From Hydra vulgaris (Eukaryota; Cnidaria; Hydrozoa; Anthoathecata; Hydridae), in assembly GCF_038396675.1 (NCBI RefSeq), contig NC_088921.1:4441001-4505000 (forward strand): DNA of 64,000 bases, read 5' to 3'. A program made the translations under genes and the position numbers. Below the pieces are notes generated by a model. That model was not told where the DNA came from and ran no database searches. It saw only the letters and a program-made list of their open reading frames with translations. Below, one piece after another: positions 51,240 through 64,000 of the stretch. Position 1 is the stretch's first letter. Each line of letters opens with the position of its first letter.

Positions 51240-54200
51240 TATTTCTAATTTTGATTTTGATTTAAATTTAAGGTATTGGCTGGGTTCCTCCAAGAAGATG
51301 CTGTCATCCAATGCATGAACTAAGTGTTGGTAAAAATTCACCAGCTGTTAGAAGTGTTTCAATAAATATGTCAACAAATGTTTCAAAACATTACAACAAA
51401 AAAGTTCCTGTAGGTTCCGTATTTTGTCACAATCACCTTAAGTCAATGCGCATTTTTATTCAAACTAAAGCAAGTACTGCCACTAACGAAGAGTTAGTTG
51501 AGGACACAACTGATTTGATTTTGAGCCTAAAGAAATTTTATTATCTCGAGAAAAGGTTGAAGGTGCAACATCTACCGGTAACAACCTATCAGAAGCACTC
51601 CACATCAGCCTTTTTCAGTTTCAGATAAAGAATAAAATGATAGCTGATCTCAGCAATGGAACCAAATATAATTTACGAAGAAAATTTGAAAAAGCCAAGG
51701 TACAGCTTGCAAAGAGGTTCGCTGAAGCTGCTGCCCCAGACCAGAGTGAAGACTTTATCTCAATTGTTTTAAATAGATCTTTGGAAACTTCAGACAATGA
51801 TGCAGTACCTGATGATCTAAAAAAATTTGTTAAAATTTATGAAGAAAGTAATTCTACGGGTAAACATATTGTTCTGTGTTTAATTGAACATAAAAAATTT
51901 ATTAACAAGTTACTTATGAAAGTTTTTGGGTGCTCCAAATACAAGATAGACCAGGCACGAAAAATGAAGAATGCTAACTTAAGTATAACTATTCCTGTCA
52001 AAAGGAAATTACGCGAAATCGACTAGACTGGAAAAAAGCTGAACATTTTCTCGATTTCATACTTAACAGCAACCTTCTTCAAGATGTTGCATATGGAGTC
52101 ACAAAAATTAAATTTGACTCAAATGATGTATATAAAATATCTCGTGCAGTTTTGACAGCTAAAATGAGTCATACAATTGCATTTTATAATGAAGTTTGCA
52201 GAGGTGAGAACTACCCTCCTTTATCGGAAAGCAGTTTGTGGCGAATACTTCATGTTGTTAAACCATCTCAACGAAAATGTTTAGCGGGACTAACATTACT
52301 GCTGCAGCTATGAATGGTTTCTCTATGTTGCAAGATTTATCTTTGAAGTACCAGAATAGTGAGCTGTGTAATTTATTTGAACGCAGCAAACGATATTACA
52401 AAACTAATTTCCAGTTTAACTGCATTGTGACCTACTCTAATTCTATCTCCCACTGCCCAATATTTGCTTTGAGTGATTTAACCGACAAGCAATTGCAATA
52501 GATTTCAATAGCACCAAATGATGAGATTTGTTATGAGTGTGAAAAAATTAAACAAATCCTTAGTTGAGATAAAAAGATTAGCATCAAATAATTCTGCCAA
52601 CGAAGATACTATTTATGATTTTGAAATTGCTGAAAAAGATATCATTGATTATAAAAAACATTTAATGCGTGATTGTCAACAGAAAAGCCAAAGTTTTTGC
52701 TTTTGAAAGTTTTAATGAAGAAACTGGATTTTGGTTGAAAGACTATTGCCAAAAAGTTCTACCATCCAAATTCAGGGAAGGTCAAAAAGAATATTTTTTA
52801 AAAAAGGGGATGTCACTGCATGTAGACGTTTTCTTCAGGGTTAGGGGTTAGGGAAACACTATCAATTGCCCAATTAGTTCTTCCGAAGTTTGAGAATGAC
52901 CATTCAGGTGTTAATAAATTCTTTGCAAATTCTGACAATGCTTCGTCGTAACATGGCAACTTTATAATGGAAGCTCTTTTTATGTTGAGCAAAAATAACC
53001 AAATACAGCTTAAGCGCTACAATTTTAACGAACCTTTTCGTGGCAAGGATCAGTGCGACTGAGAAGCTGCCGGAGCAAAGTCATTGATTCGTAGCTTTGT
53101 TGATGCTGGTAACAATTTGATGTGTGCAGAGGACATTTATACTGCTTTACATTAAGGACATTGGCTGAAAAAATCTGCTGTTGGTGTTGCCACTATAAAG
53201 GGCAAAAGCAAGTTGAGTGGAACAAAAATAGCTAAAATAAGTCAGTATCATTCGTTTTCATAACTATATGACAATGTGGCGGTACCATGCAGTTGGCGAT
53301 GGAGTTAAACAAGAATATTCTAATGTTAATTTTGATCTGCAAATGTTTTTAACACACCCATATAGTGATACTGACAAGAAAACAAGAGTTTTAAAAAGCA
53401 ATATGAAGGAAAAGTTTCGCAAAGGTAGAACACTAAATTTGTTTCACTTTTGCTCTGAGCCAATTTGTAATGGATCATTCCATACATCAGAATAACTAGA
53501 AGAACACATGATGTCGGGAAGACACAATATCAGCACTTTAAAATCAGGAATGGAAACTTACATAGTTATAAACCAAACTCACAACAGGAGTTATTTGAAG
53601 AAGAATGTTCTGACATTAGCAAATATGTTAAAGGTTGGGCTTTACCAACACGCAGTACCTTCCGGTATAGTATGAGACAAAAAGATATATTATATAAACT
53701 CTTTATGGAAGGTGAAGTATCTGGAAAAAAAGTTTAGCCCGGAGCAGGTGCACCTTTTGATAAGAAAAGAGCTTCAAGTTTCAGAATACGTAACAACTCA
53801 GCAAATAAGATAACTATTTTCACGTTGGAGCAGGCTAAAAAAAGACAACAGATTAAATGAACCAATAGATGTTGGTAGTACTAATGCGGATAACGAAGAA
53901 GAAGAAGAGACAGCAGATCAAGGTAATAATTTTTATGTCTACTCTCATTAATATATATTTTAATATTATTTTGTAATAATAAATATTTGTACAAGTGTTT
54001 GCATAAATACTTATATTTTTCTTTTTGTAGATCAAGAAGAATTAGCAAATGAAGAATTTGAAAAGGAATTTATAAGCATTGCCATTGATTTATCTGGTGC
54101 ATTGCATGAAAACGATTGGATTGTTGTTATTTATATGGGCAATAGGTAACCCTGGATTATAAATAAGGTACTTCATTTTTATTCAATGTTTAAAATAAAT

Positions 54201-54570
54201 GTTTTTCATTTAAATAAAAACATTTTTTTTTAAACATTATTTGATTATATTGAATGTGTCACTAAATTTAAACGAAGTTTTACTTTTGTCAAATGAGAAT
54301 CAGATTTTTCAAACTATTTTTCAAATTAGAAAAATCATTACTCATATTAGGTTCTCAGTGATGGTTACATGGTGAGCTGTATGAAGTATGCTTCAGCAAT
54401 CAAGAAACTTTTTAAATGCCCAGCTTTTCCTAATGTTATAAAGTACAAAGACAGTGAAATCATTTGTGGAATACTACCACCTTTACCGTTAAAACAGTCT
54501 GGAGACTATAAGCTTATGGATGATCAATTTGAAAAAGCCCAAAAGGCATTTCAAGCAACAATGCATTAAA
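51240..54570 (+). pseudogene. Transposase-like gene of the 7.7 kb element, broken
   Basis: Pieces at 51311, 51637, 52277, 52518, 52669, 53268 and 54369 lie in shifting frames. Readable features are a C-H-x-H region at the start (CHNHLKSM), a helical middle, a segment with FRGKDQCD and SFVDAGNNLMCAEDI (~53030-53150), then YWRY-like MTMWRYHAVGDG, and a late segment (~53720-53850). I recall similar long ORFs in cnidarian genomes as transposon proteins but cannot name the family. Many stops make it inactive. Confidence 0.5.
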
Positions 54571-55105
54571 ATCAAAAATATAGGATATGTAAAACTGATT
54601 TATGACGCAAACAATGACATAATAAGATAAGGACATCATATAATATATTGATTAATTCTGCTGCTACATTCGGTTTTTTTTTTAAATATATAAAAAATTT
54701 AACTTTTTGTGGTGGAGTTATTTTAACAATGAAATATTACCCCCTAAGTTTTTTTTTCGCATTAAAAAAATTGTAATATGAAGTAATATAAAATCTGTAT
54801 CTTCAATCTTGGGACCTTTCCCATTTCCCATAATGGCTGATATTTGAACGCTAATCAAAACATTTTTTGACACTTTGTTGACTCATAAGTTTTTTTGTAA
54901 ACAATATACCCTCAGTTTCTTTAAACCATTCAAATAACAATGAGATACTCTTTCAAAAAAGTGTAAGATAAGTCGCGGGCACTTTTTACGCTCCGAGATA
55001 AATGCATTTAAAGTAGCCCCCAAATTCAAAAATGTGTGATTTCAGCTTATGATTTTTAGTCAAAGGAAGGGTTGACCTCAGATTTTTTGATTTTTTTTTT
55101 AAAGT

Positions 55106-55296
55106 TCTACCTATACATAATTCATAAGCCGTAATACATAAGCATAAGTCGTAATACAATTACGCAAATAATACAATTCAGCGTACTAACAATATAAAGC
55201 TAGGTTTCCAAAAGAAGATCATAAGGATCTTATCATCGGAACCTTAAAAAGTAATATTTATAACGTATATATATATAAAATAAAATATATATACAC

Positions 55297-55370
<74 letters not shown>

Positions 55371-56445
55371 GCAAAACACACATACACACACATATACATA
55401 TATACATATACACACACACACACACACATATACATATATATATATATACATATATACATATATATATATATATACATATATATACATACATATATACATA
55501 CATATATACATACATACATACATACATACATACATACATACATACATACATACATACATACACACACATACATACATACATATACACACACACATAAGAT
55601 TTAACGTATTTACATTATGCAAATATACAACACATTTTAATATATAATAAGCTGAAGATTTAACAAATACATTTTACATTTATTTTTAGTAGAATTTTAG
55701 AATGTTGTCCATAGAGAGAATTAATTTTTTTAACTTAATTTTAAAAACAGGAAGAGTAATAGAAGGATCAAAGTTAGGTAGTATTATTTTATTCCAAAGA
55801 TGGGGTGCACGATATGAAATACAAAATTGATTGAACTTAGTTCTACAAAAAGGTTCACTTAAAAAACTAAAATTTCTTAATGTGTACTTATTTATTGGTT
55901 TTAAAGAAAAAAGATCATTAAAAACAAATAAAGATAAATCGTTTTTCCATATAAAAGTAAAACATAAGACATTAAATACGTTCAGTTTATAAACATTTAA
56001 AACCTTCATATAATCAAAAAAATATTTTGAATGTGAAAAGCGATCCGCATAATTAACTACGCGGATTGCATGTTTCTGACGGCGATAAAGATGTTGTAAT
56101 TTACTTTTATCCGTACTTCCCCAGGCGATGATTGCATAATTTATATAATTGTGTATAAATGAATAATAGAGTTGGGTTAGGTTTTTTTTGTTTAGATAAT
56201 TTCGGGCTTTGTATAAAATGCCAATGTTTTTAGAAATTTTAGTGCTTATATGATCAATATGTTTTCTCCAAGTAATATTCTCATCAAGATAAACACCTAA
56301 GAATTTTATAACATTATCTCTTTTTATTATCGTTTCATCAATATAAATTTGAGGCATATTACTTGGTAAAAAACTTCCATAATATGATAATATATACTAT
56401 ATATATAGATATATAATATATATAGATATATAATATACTTCCATA
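55106..56445 (-). mobile_element. 5'-truncated LINE inserted in the right TIR arm
   Basis: A 223-codon open frame (55686..56357) is the C-terminal part of a jockey/CR1-type reverse transcriptase (VIKFLGVYLDENITW, YAIIAWGSTDKSKL, RRQKHAIRVV). The 3' side continues into CATA/TA/CA microsatellite (55266-55595). CTTCCATAATATGA occurs at both 56373 and 56436, perhaps part of a target duplication. The host TIR sequence resumes at 56446. Confidence 0.75.
55266..55595. repeat. Compound TA/CA/CATA microsatellite
   Basis: TA dinucleotides pass into CA and CATA repeats. All ORFs reported on it are low-complexity. Confidence 0.95.
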
Positions 56446-56719
56446 ATATGAAAAGAAACTTAGGGTGCAGTGGTCTCATTGCTTTTAATCTTAGTTTAAA
56501 AATCATAAAACCCCAAAAGTGACTTTCCAAGTATAAAGAGGGCAAAAGTTTGACCGACCATAACTCAGGAACTAGAAATATTTTTAAAAAAATAATTTAC
56601 AGGCTTCTTTTTTACCCTATTAGCATTACTGTATATAAAATTGAGCGCGATTAAACGATATCACTTTTGAGTCGACAGTACTTTTGCCTGATTTTATCAG
56701 AAAATGGCACTTAAAGCTA

Positions 56720-57466
56720 TTTCATTAACGCGTTAAAAATCATTCAATCAGTTTTTTATTTCTCACTAAAACAAAAATTAGAAATAAAATCTAAGTTCCT
56801 AATTAAAAAATCATTTTTATTATTTTTTTCAAATATGAACTAAATTTTATTTTGAAAAAAATATTTTTCTTATAAAACGTAAAATAATATTTGTTTATTT
56901 TCTTATAATTTTATCGTTGGTTTTTGGTTATTTTATTAACTGTTTATAAATTTTTTCTTATTTATTTTGTGAACTCTTTTTAATAATGTATTAAAACAAT
57001 AAAGAGTTTTTATTTATAATTTATTAGTTACTGATAACATATTCGTGATCATAATTTATTTTCATAAATTAAACGATTGTCATTAAAACTTTATGTTATT
57101 GAATTAACAATAAACAAAATATCTTATTAATAAAATATTTACATCAAAATAAATTTTTATATTTAAAAGAAATTTTTATATTTAATTCCTTAAGATAAAA
57201 CTTAAAACACTTTTTTTTTTAATTAATTTTTAACAACAACAAAAAAGTTATTAAACAAACTGTTTCTTTAACGAAAAATCGATTAGTTTAAAAATGCGGT
57301 TAAATGCTTTTTCTTACGACTTTATTTCTTGTGAATAAACGTCACGTTAACGACTTCAAAAGATTTAAAGATAAAAGTTTTTGCGTAGCGCAAAACTGCT
57401 GAACGCGTAGGCAAATTGCCTTTTCGCAGGCAAAATGCGAGCTGCGTAACGCTTCTTAACAAGGCC
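56720..57466. other. Outer right arm of the 7.7 kb element
   Basis: AT-rich non-coding sequence ending in a GC-richer block with GCGTAGCGCAAAAC, TAGGCAAATTGCC and the terminus TAACAAGGCCT. Confidence 0.5.
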
Positions 57467-57467
57467 T

Positions 57468-57808
57468 AATATATATATATCCACGTGGTGCATGGAACTC
57501 GAACAATGGATTGCGATATGTCGCGCTACGAGCTCGAATCTCCGAGCTTGTACGATGTATTTCCAAGGTAAAATATATTGCCAAGTACGCACCATTAATA
57601 TGAATTATAAACATTTCTAGGCATAAATAAATGTGTTAGTAACAGCCAAAAATCATCAAACTCGAGTTCACTCGTTGAACATTGAAGGCATACAAATAGT
57701 TGAAGATTTGTCTTTAAAATTAACTTTAAAGATCGAGTCTTATTTGTTCTTTCCTTCTTTTTACCTGACAATTATCATTGTTTTCAGTGACTGATTTTGA
57801 GCGTAGAA

Positions 57809-57809
<1 letters not shown>
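57468..57809. other. Spacer left of mariner
   Basis: It begins TATATATATATCCACGTGGTG and has no supported gene. Confidence 0.4.

Positions 57810-57885
<76 letters not shown>
57810..57885. repeat. (TA)n microsatellite, left of mariner
   Basis: Pure TA; it continues at 59179..59281, so the mariner landed inside it. Confidence 0.95.
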
Positions 57886-60324
<2,439 letters not shown>

Positions 60325-60397
60325 ACAAACAAACTTGTAAATCCATAACAAACTTGTAAATCCAAACTTGTAAATCCATACAAATTTGTAAATCCAT
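60325..60397 (+). repeat. Short tandem repeat AACTTGTAAATCCAT
   Basis: Four imperfect 14-20 bp units. Confidence 0.8.
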
Positions 60398-62030
60398 CTG
60401 CACTTAGTTGTGCACTTGTAATATTGTTTAGTAAAATGACAAAGTTCTATAATAAAATATTTGCGATTGAGTTTAACGGTTGAAGTACAAATCTATTAAA
60501 ATAAATAATGTAAAAGTTTTTAAACGTTGTGCAATTGTAAAAACTTGCACAGAAGTTGCATAAAAAGTCTTTTATTTAATCAAAGTATTTTATATACTAT
60601 CAAATTTACTTTTATATATTGCAACAAAATATTAATATGTATGTATCAATATTATAAAATACTTTTTTTTCTCATGGTATTTTAAACATTTTTCATTGAA
60701 TCAAAAAATTTCAAAATCATCGTATTTCAAATTTTTTTTTTCATTTATGTCACAGGTTTATATTCCAATTTACTTTTGTTGTCATTTTTGGCCTATCAAA
60801 CCTGACCCGTGTTGCTTCTATCACATTTGTACAGTGTTTCTTTTGTTTGATAGAAGCATAACATCAAGTAAAAGCGTGTTTTATAAACATATAATATTTT
60901 TATTTTATAAAGTAATAGATGGTGTTAAAATCTTCCGGTTGCATGGCTCAAGTGCTATTGTGGATGGACTTGAACAATTTTCCAAGTACTCATTTGCAAT
61001 GAGTACAACTCAAGCAAAGGTGCAAAATATCCTTTCAGTGAAGAAGTGTTTATTGAAACTCCTGAATTAAGTATAAAAATTTAATATTATTTACATTCTT
61101 TAATGTTTTTTGTAATATTCATTATTTCTTGTAATTTAAAAAATCGCGTTAACTTTTAAGTTAGTTACAATATACACCAAAGACACAAATGTCTTTGATG
61201 AAAACAGTTGTAGAAACTTTTTTCTAAATTATTGTTAAATAAAAATTGTTAATTAAATTACCCTCTCAGCTTCCTAATCCCTCAAAATCAGTTCAAGTTA
61301 ATAATATATCAGGGCAAGAAAATGTTGGCCAAAGTAAAACTAAAAATTAAAACTTTGCTTTACTGTGCACAACTTTTTTTATTTATTTTTTATAAAGATG
61401 ACTCATCAAGTACTTTATCGCTCTTAAGTATAAGAAAATCGAGACTGTTGCGATAACAATTAGCTGAAAAAGATTAAGTTTTATATAAATTAAAGTTCAC
61501 TATCCACTAAGAGACAAAAGTATCTAGGTTTATTATGTCAATTTATGAATTAAGTTAAATATTGCTAATAATATTAGTAATATGAATGTTATATATAAAA
61601 ATATATATATACAAATAACCAATGAACCCCTCTGTCTCCCGCGCTAACATCAGGGAAAATGTAAATTAGGTAACAAAAGTGCAGCAAAAAATAGGGTGAC
61701 TGCTACATAATATTTTTCAACGAAATTTGGCAGGTGCATAGATAAATGAATAACTTAAAAATAAAAATTAAATAGAAAAAATAAAGACTATATCCTGGAT
61801 ATAAATTTCACCACAGAAGTGCGACTAAAACTTTGACATCAATAAACTCGGTAATATATCAATTGAATATAATTAAAACGAAATCGAAAATAAGCTTCAA
61901 CTATTCTTCTTTCTAAAAATAATCTATGTTGATAACGAATACTAAAAAGTTATTTCAGAAAGCCTTCCTCAAGCACGCTAACTTTGAAGAGACTGCGAAA
62001 ATCGTGGCATAAAATTTTAGCACAAAATTC
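60398..62030. other. Non-coding or degenerate flank
   Basis: A 124-codon frame at 60696..61070 is hydrophobic, cysteine-bearing and unrecognised; I do not support it as a gene. Confidence 0.35.
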
Positions 62031-62109
62031 GGTTCGTACCTAATAATCTATATGCATATATGCACGTACCTAATAATATATATGCATATATACAAACCTA
62101 AAAAAAAAC

Positions 62110-63999
62110 AACCAAATTGTATACTTAACTTATTCATAGCTTCAACATCTATTACTTTGCCTGTTTCCATCAAAATACCAGAAAAAACACCATTGTTTGA
62201 AGAACAGCCTTGTCGCTGCCAAGTGCCATCACAAGATACTGCAACATCAATAATATTGGACACATAGTCTGGAATAGAATTTAAAACAAGATTACTCTTC
62301 AAATCTTTTTATTCTTGAGCAGCATCCATCATAGTGTCTTCAGCTACAGTTTTTACTGCATTAGTTAGTTTTATAACAATTTTATTATAATTATTAGCAG
62401 TCATTGGTTTAGGCATGTCCATTAATGAGACAAATCTTGAGAATCCAGAATAGCCTTGACCACATGATCTCATAGCATATACAGCCCTGGTATTAATATC
62501 AAAACATTTCTGTATATTCAATGTTGAGGTGTAAAATTCTCCATATTTACATTTACATCTTCAACACTTGTAGTACCATTTAAGTTCATATCTACAATAT
62601 TTGATTCCATATTTACATCCATATTAACATTATTTACTACTAACTTCTTTTTTACATTAAAATTTTTTTTTCCTTTTATTGTTTTTAGTTCTTTGTTTAA
62701 CTCTGCAAGCCTTCACCATTGTAAAAGATTTGTGATATATTTATGAGCTTTCCAGTAACTGTTTTTTATACTAAAGTTGTTTTGAACAATGGAAAATACA
62801 ATTTACTTGTAAAGATATATTTTTCATATGAAAAAATTGGATTTTGGACTAATTTTTAGTAAAGGTAAAAAATAGTGCCGTTGCTATGGCAGTTGTTAAG
62901 GAAGCTTAAAATACTAGGGTTCAATAAAATCTATTTTAATAAAGATTAAAAGAGCAATTCCACGACCGTCACAGGGTGACACCCGTCTTTTTTTTTGTCT
63001 TAAGCCTTTAATATTTTAATATTAAAATAGATATAAGAAGAATTTTCTTTGCTTTTTAGTTAGCTCATTATAGGTGCTACAAAAAACAAGAAGAAAAATT
63101 TGGGTGGATATATTGGCCTCCATTCATGCAAGAAAATATAAAACGTCACAGCGTGACCAATATTTTCTCATTGTTTTTAAGTTTTTAGATCAACACCGTG
63201 ACTCAGCTAATATAGATGAACTGAATTATTAACTTGGCATTAAACAAAAAGTTTAGACATTACTCTGACAAATTTTATAGCTAAACTACATTTTTTAAAT
63301 TAAATTTTAAACAGGCGCACCTTTATTTAACTAGTGGTAAACGTCACAACGTGACGTCACAGTGTGACCAGACACATTTGGGTAGTTATAAACCAGGTAA
63401 ATGGGCTGTTTTTATTAAATTTAAAACTTAGTGGAGAGGTATTAGACAAATATATAATTACATCTTCATAAAAATAGTTCTTACATAGTAGTCTTCAGAA
63501 CACGCCCATACTATATCAGTGTCTAATCGCGTCCATATTATATTGCTGTCATATAAACAACGTTTTAAAGTTTTTAAGTGATTTTATCTGTAGACATAAG
63601 TTGTTTAACTAAATACATGGCACTTGAATAGGATGGCATTTGTATTTTCCCATTATTGTTGTTAATTAGATTCGCTGCAAATATTCCTGGTTTTGCTAGT
63701 GCTTATTTAATTAACACATCAATTTTAAACTTTTAAATTGTATTTATAATATCTTCCATAGAAACAAAATAGACATTGAAATTAGTCTCATTTTTAACAG
63801 CTTCATGAAAAGTTATGGCATCAGTTATTAAATGTTTTCTCTGGATTATTTTTTGCGTTGCTATTTTTAACGGTCCCACCAATAGCATGTACCAATCCTT
63901 TCCCATGTGAAGCAGCAAAAAAGTTCCAGAATAATTTTAAATCATGTTGCTCTTCCAACCAGGGTATTGCTGATGCAATAAAACGATATTTAAATTGAT
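62110..63999 (-). pseudogene. Remnant of a transposon-encoded protein
   Basis: On the minus strand, ~63860-63998 encodes AIPWLEEQHDLKLFWNF then FAASHGKG; further down 62309-62521 (GQGYSGFSRF, NMPKP-like MDMPKPMTANNY) and 62130-62302 (VAVSCDGTWQRQGCSS) follow. The order and gaps suggest one or two decayed transposase genes of a type I recall from cnidarian and arthropod genomes (DGTW and SHGKG motifs). Stops separate the pieces and large gaps are non-coding. Confidence 0.45.
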
Positions 64000-64000
64000 T

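Larger units (their letters stand above)
49753..57467 (+). mobile_element. Unclassified 7.7 kb DNA transposon with long TIRs
   Basis: It starts AGGCCTTGTTA and ends TAACAAGGCCT within TA-rich flanks, so no target duplication can be read. The left 50.0-50.5 kb region (GTTCCTGAGTTATGGTCGGT, then GGTCAACCCTTCC) recurs inverted at 54.8-55.1 kb and 56.45-56.72 kb, the right arm being split by a LINE insertion. The interior carries a broken ~900-codon ORF. The superfamily is not recognised. Confidence 0.75.

Noticed and set aside
60696..61070. 124-aa ORF as a gene
   Set aside because: Hydrophobic low-information sequence with no recognisable domain or context.

Overview
The window looks like AT-rich metazoan DNA packed with transposons. 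The mix (hAT, mariner, several non-LTR retrotransposons with jockey/CR1-type reverse transcriptase, long TA microsatellites) fits a cnidarian such as Hydra; this is inference from style and remembered family resemblance, not a database match. No clear complete host gene is visible.

The main object is a 37.76 kb Maverick/Polinton (adintovirus-like) element, an integrated dsDNA-virus-type transposon, at 4658..42421. It has ~0.55 kb terminal inverted repeats (TIRs) that contain a GTGACAWG minisatellite. It sits inside the reverse-transcriptase ORF of a LINE, whose halves lie at 3957..4657 and 42422..43757, with CTAC repeated at both junctions. Left to right it holds: small basic adenovirus-pX-like core proteins (5.3-6.1 kb); a double-jelly-roll-type major capsid protein, a coiled-coil/zinc protein, a penton-like candidate and other probable virion genes (6.2-11.6 kb); an rve integrase (11.6-12.9 kb); more virion-type genes and the packaging ATPase (12.9-16.3 kb); a Death-domain gene; a protein-primed family B DNA polymerase (17.5-22.25 kb, broken); a Pif1 helicase; a run of tiny orphan genes; and a dUTPase (broken). 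All of these read leftward. From 28 to 32.7 kb rightward genes include an intact adenain-like protease. At 32.8-34.5 kb a second leftward block encodes basic core-like proteins. After a repeat-rich gap (34.6-35.7 kb) comes a mainly rightward accessory island (36-41.3 kb).

The accessory island is the most interesting part. It encodes a SUMO-interaction-motif protein, a Death domain, a zinc-finger/coiled-coil/TRAF-C (MATH) protein, a death-effector-domain-like protein, two paralogous proteins with Elongin BC-box-like motifs and a cysteine-rich protein. With the second Death-domain gene at 16.4 kb this looks like a captured toolkit for interfering with apoptosis, TRAF signalling and ubiquitin/SUMO pathways. 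At least three genes in the island have cis introns. Many non-structural genes start directly after a T8-AG tract, often right after the preceding stop codon, which suggests resolution of polycistronic RNA by splicing, perhaps spliced-leader trans-splicing.

The copy is decaying. Polymerase, ATPase, integrase, dUTPase, TRAF and DED genes carry stops or frameshifts, while capsid, protease, helicase and both Death-domain genes are open.

Flanks: a broken hAT element (1054..3369) with an 8-bp target duplication sits inside a LINE fragment. Right of the Polinton lie degraded LINEs, an unclassified 7.7 kb long-TIR DNA transposon (49753..57467), an intact mariner (57886..59178) in a TA repeat, and remnants of another transposon near the right edge.
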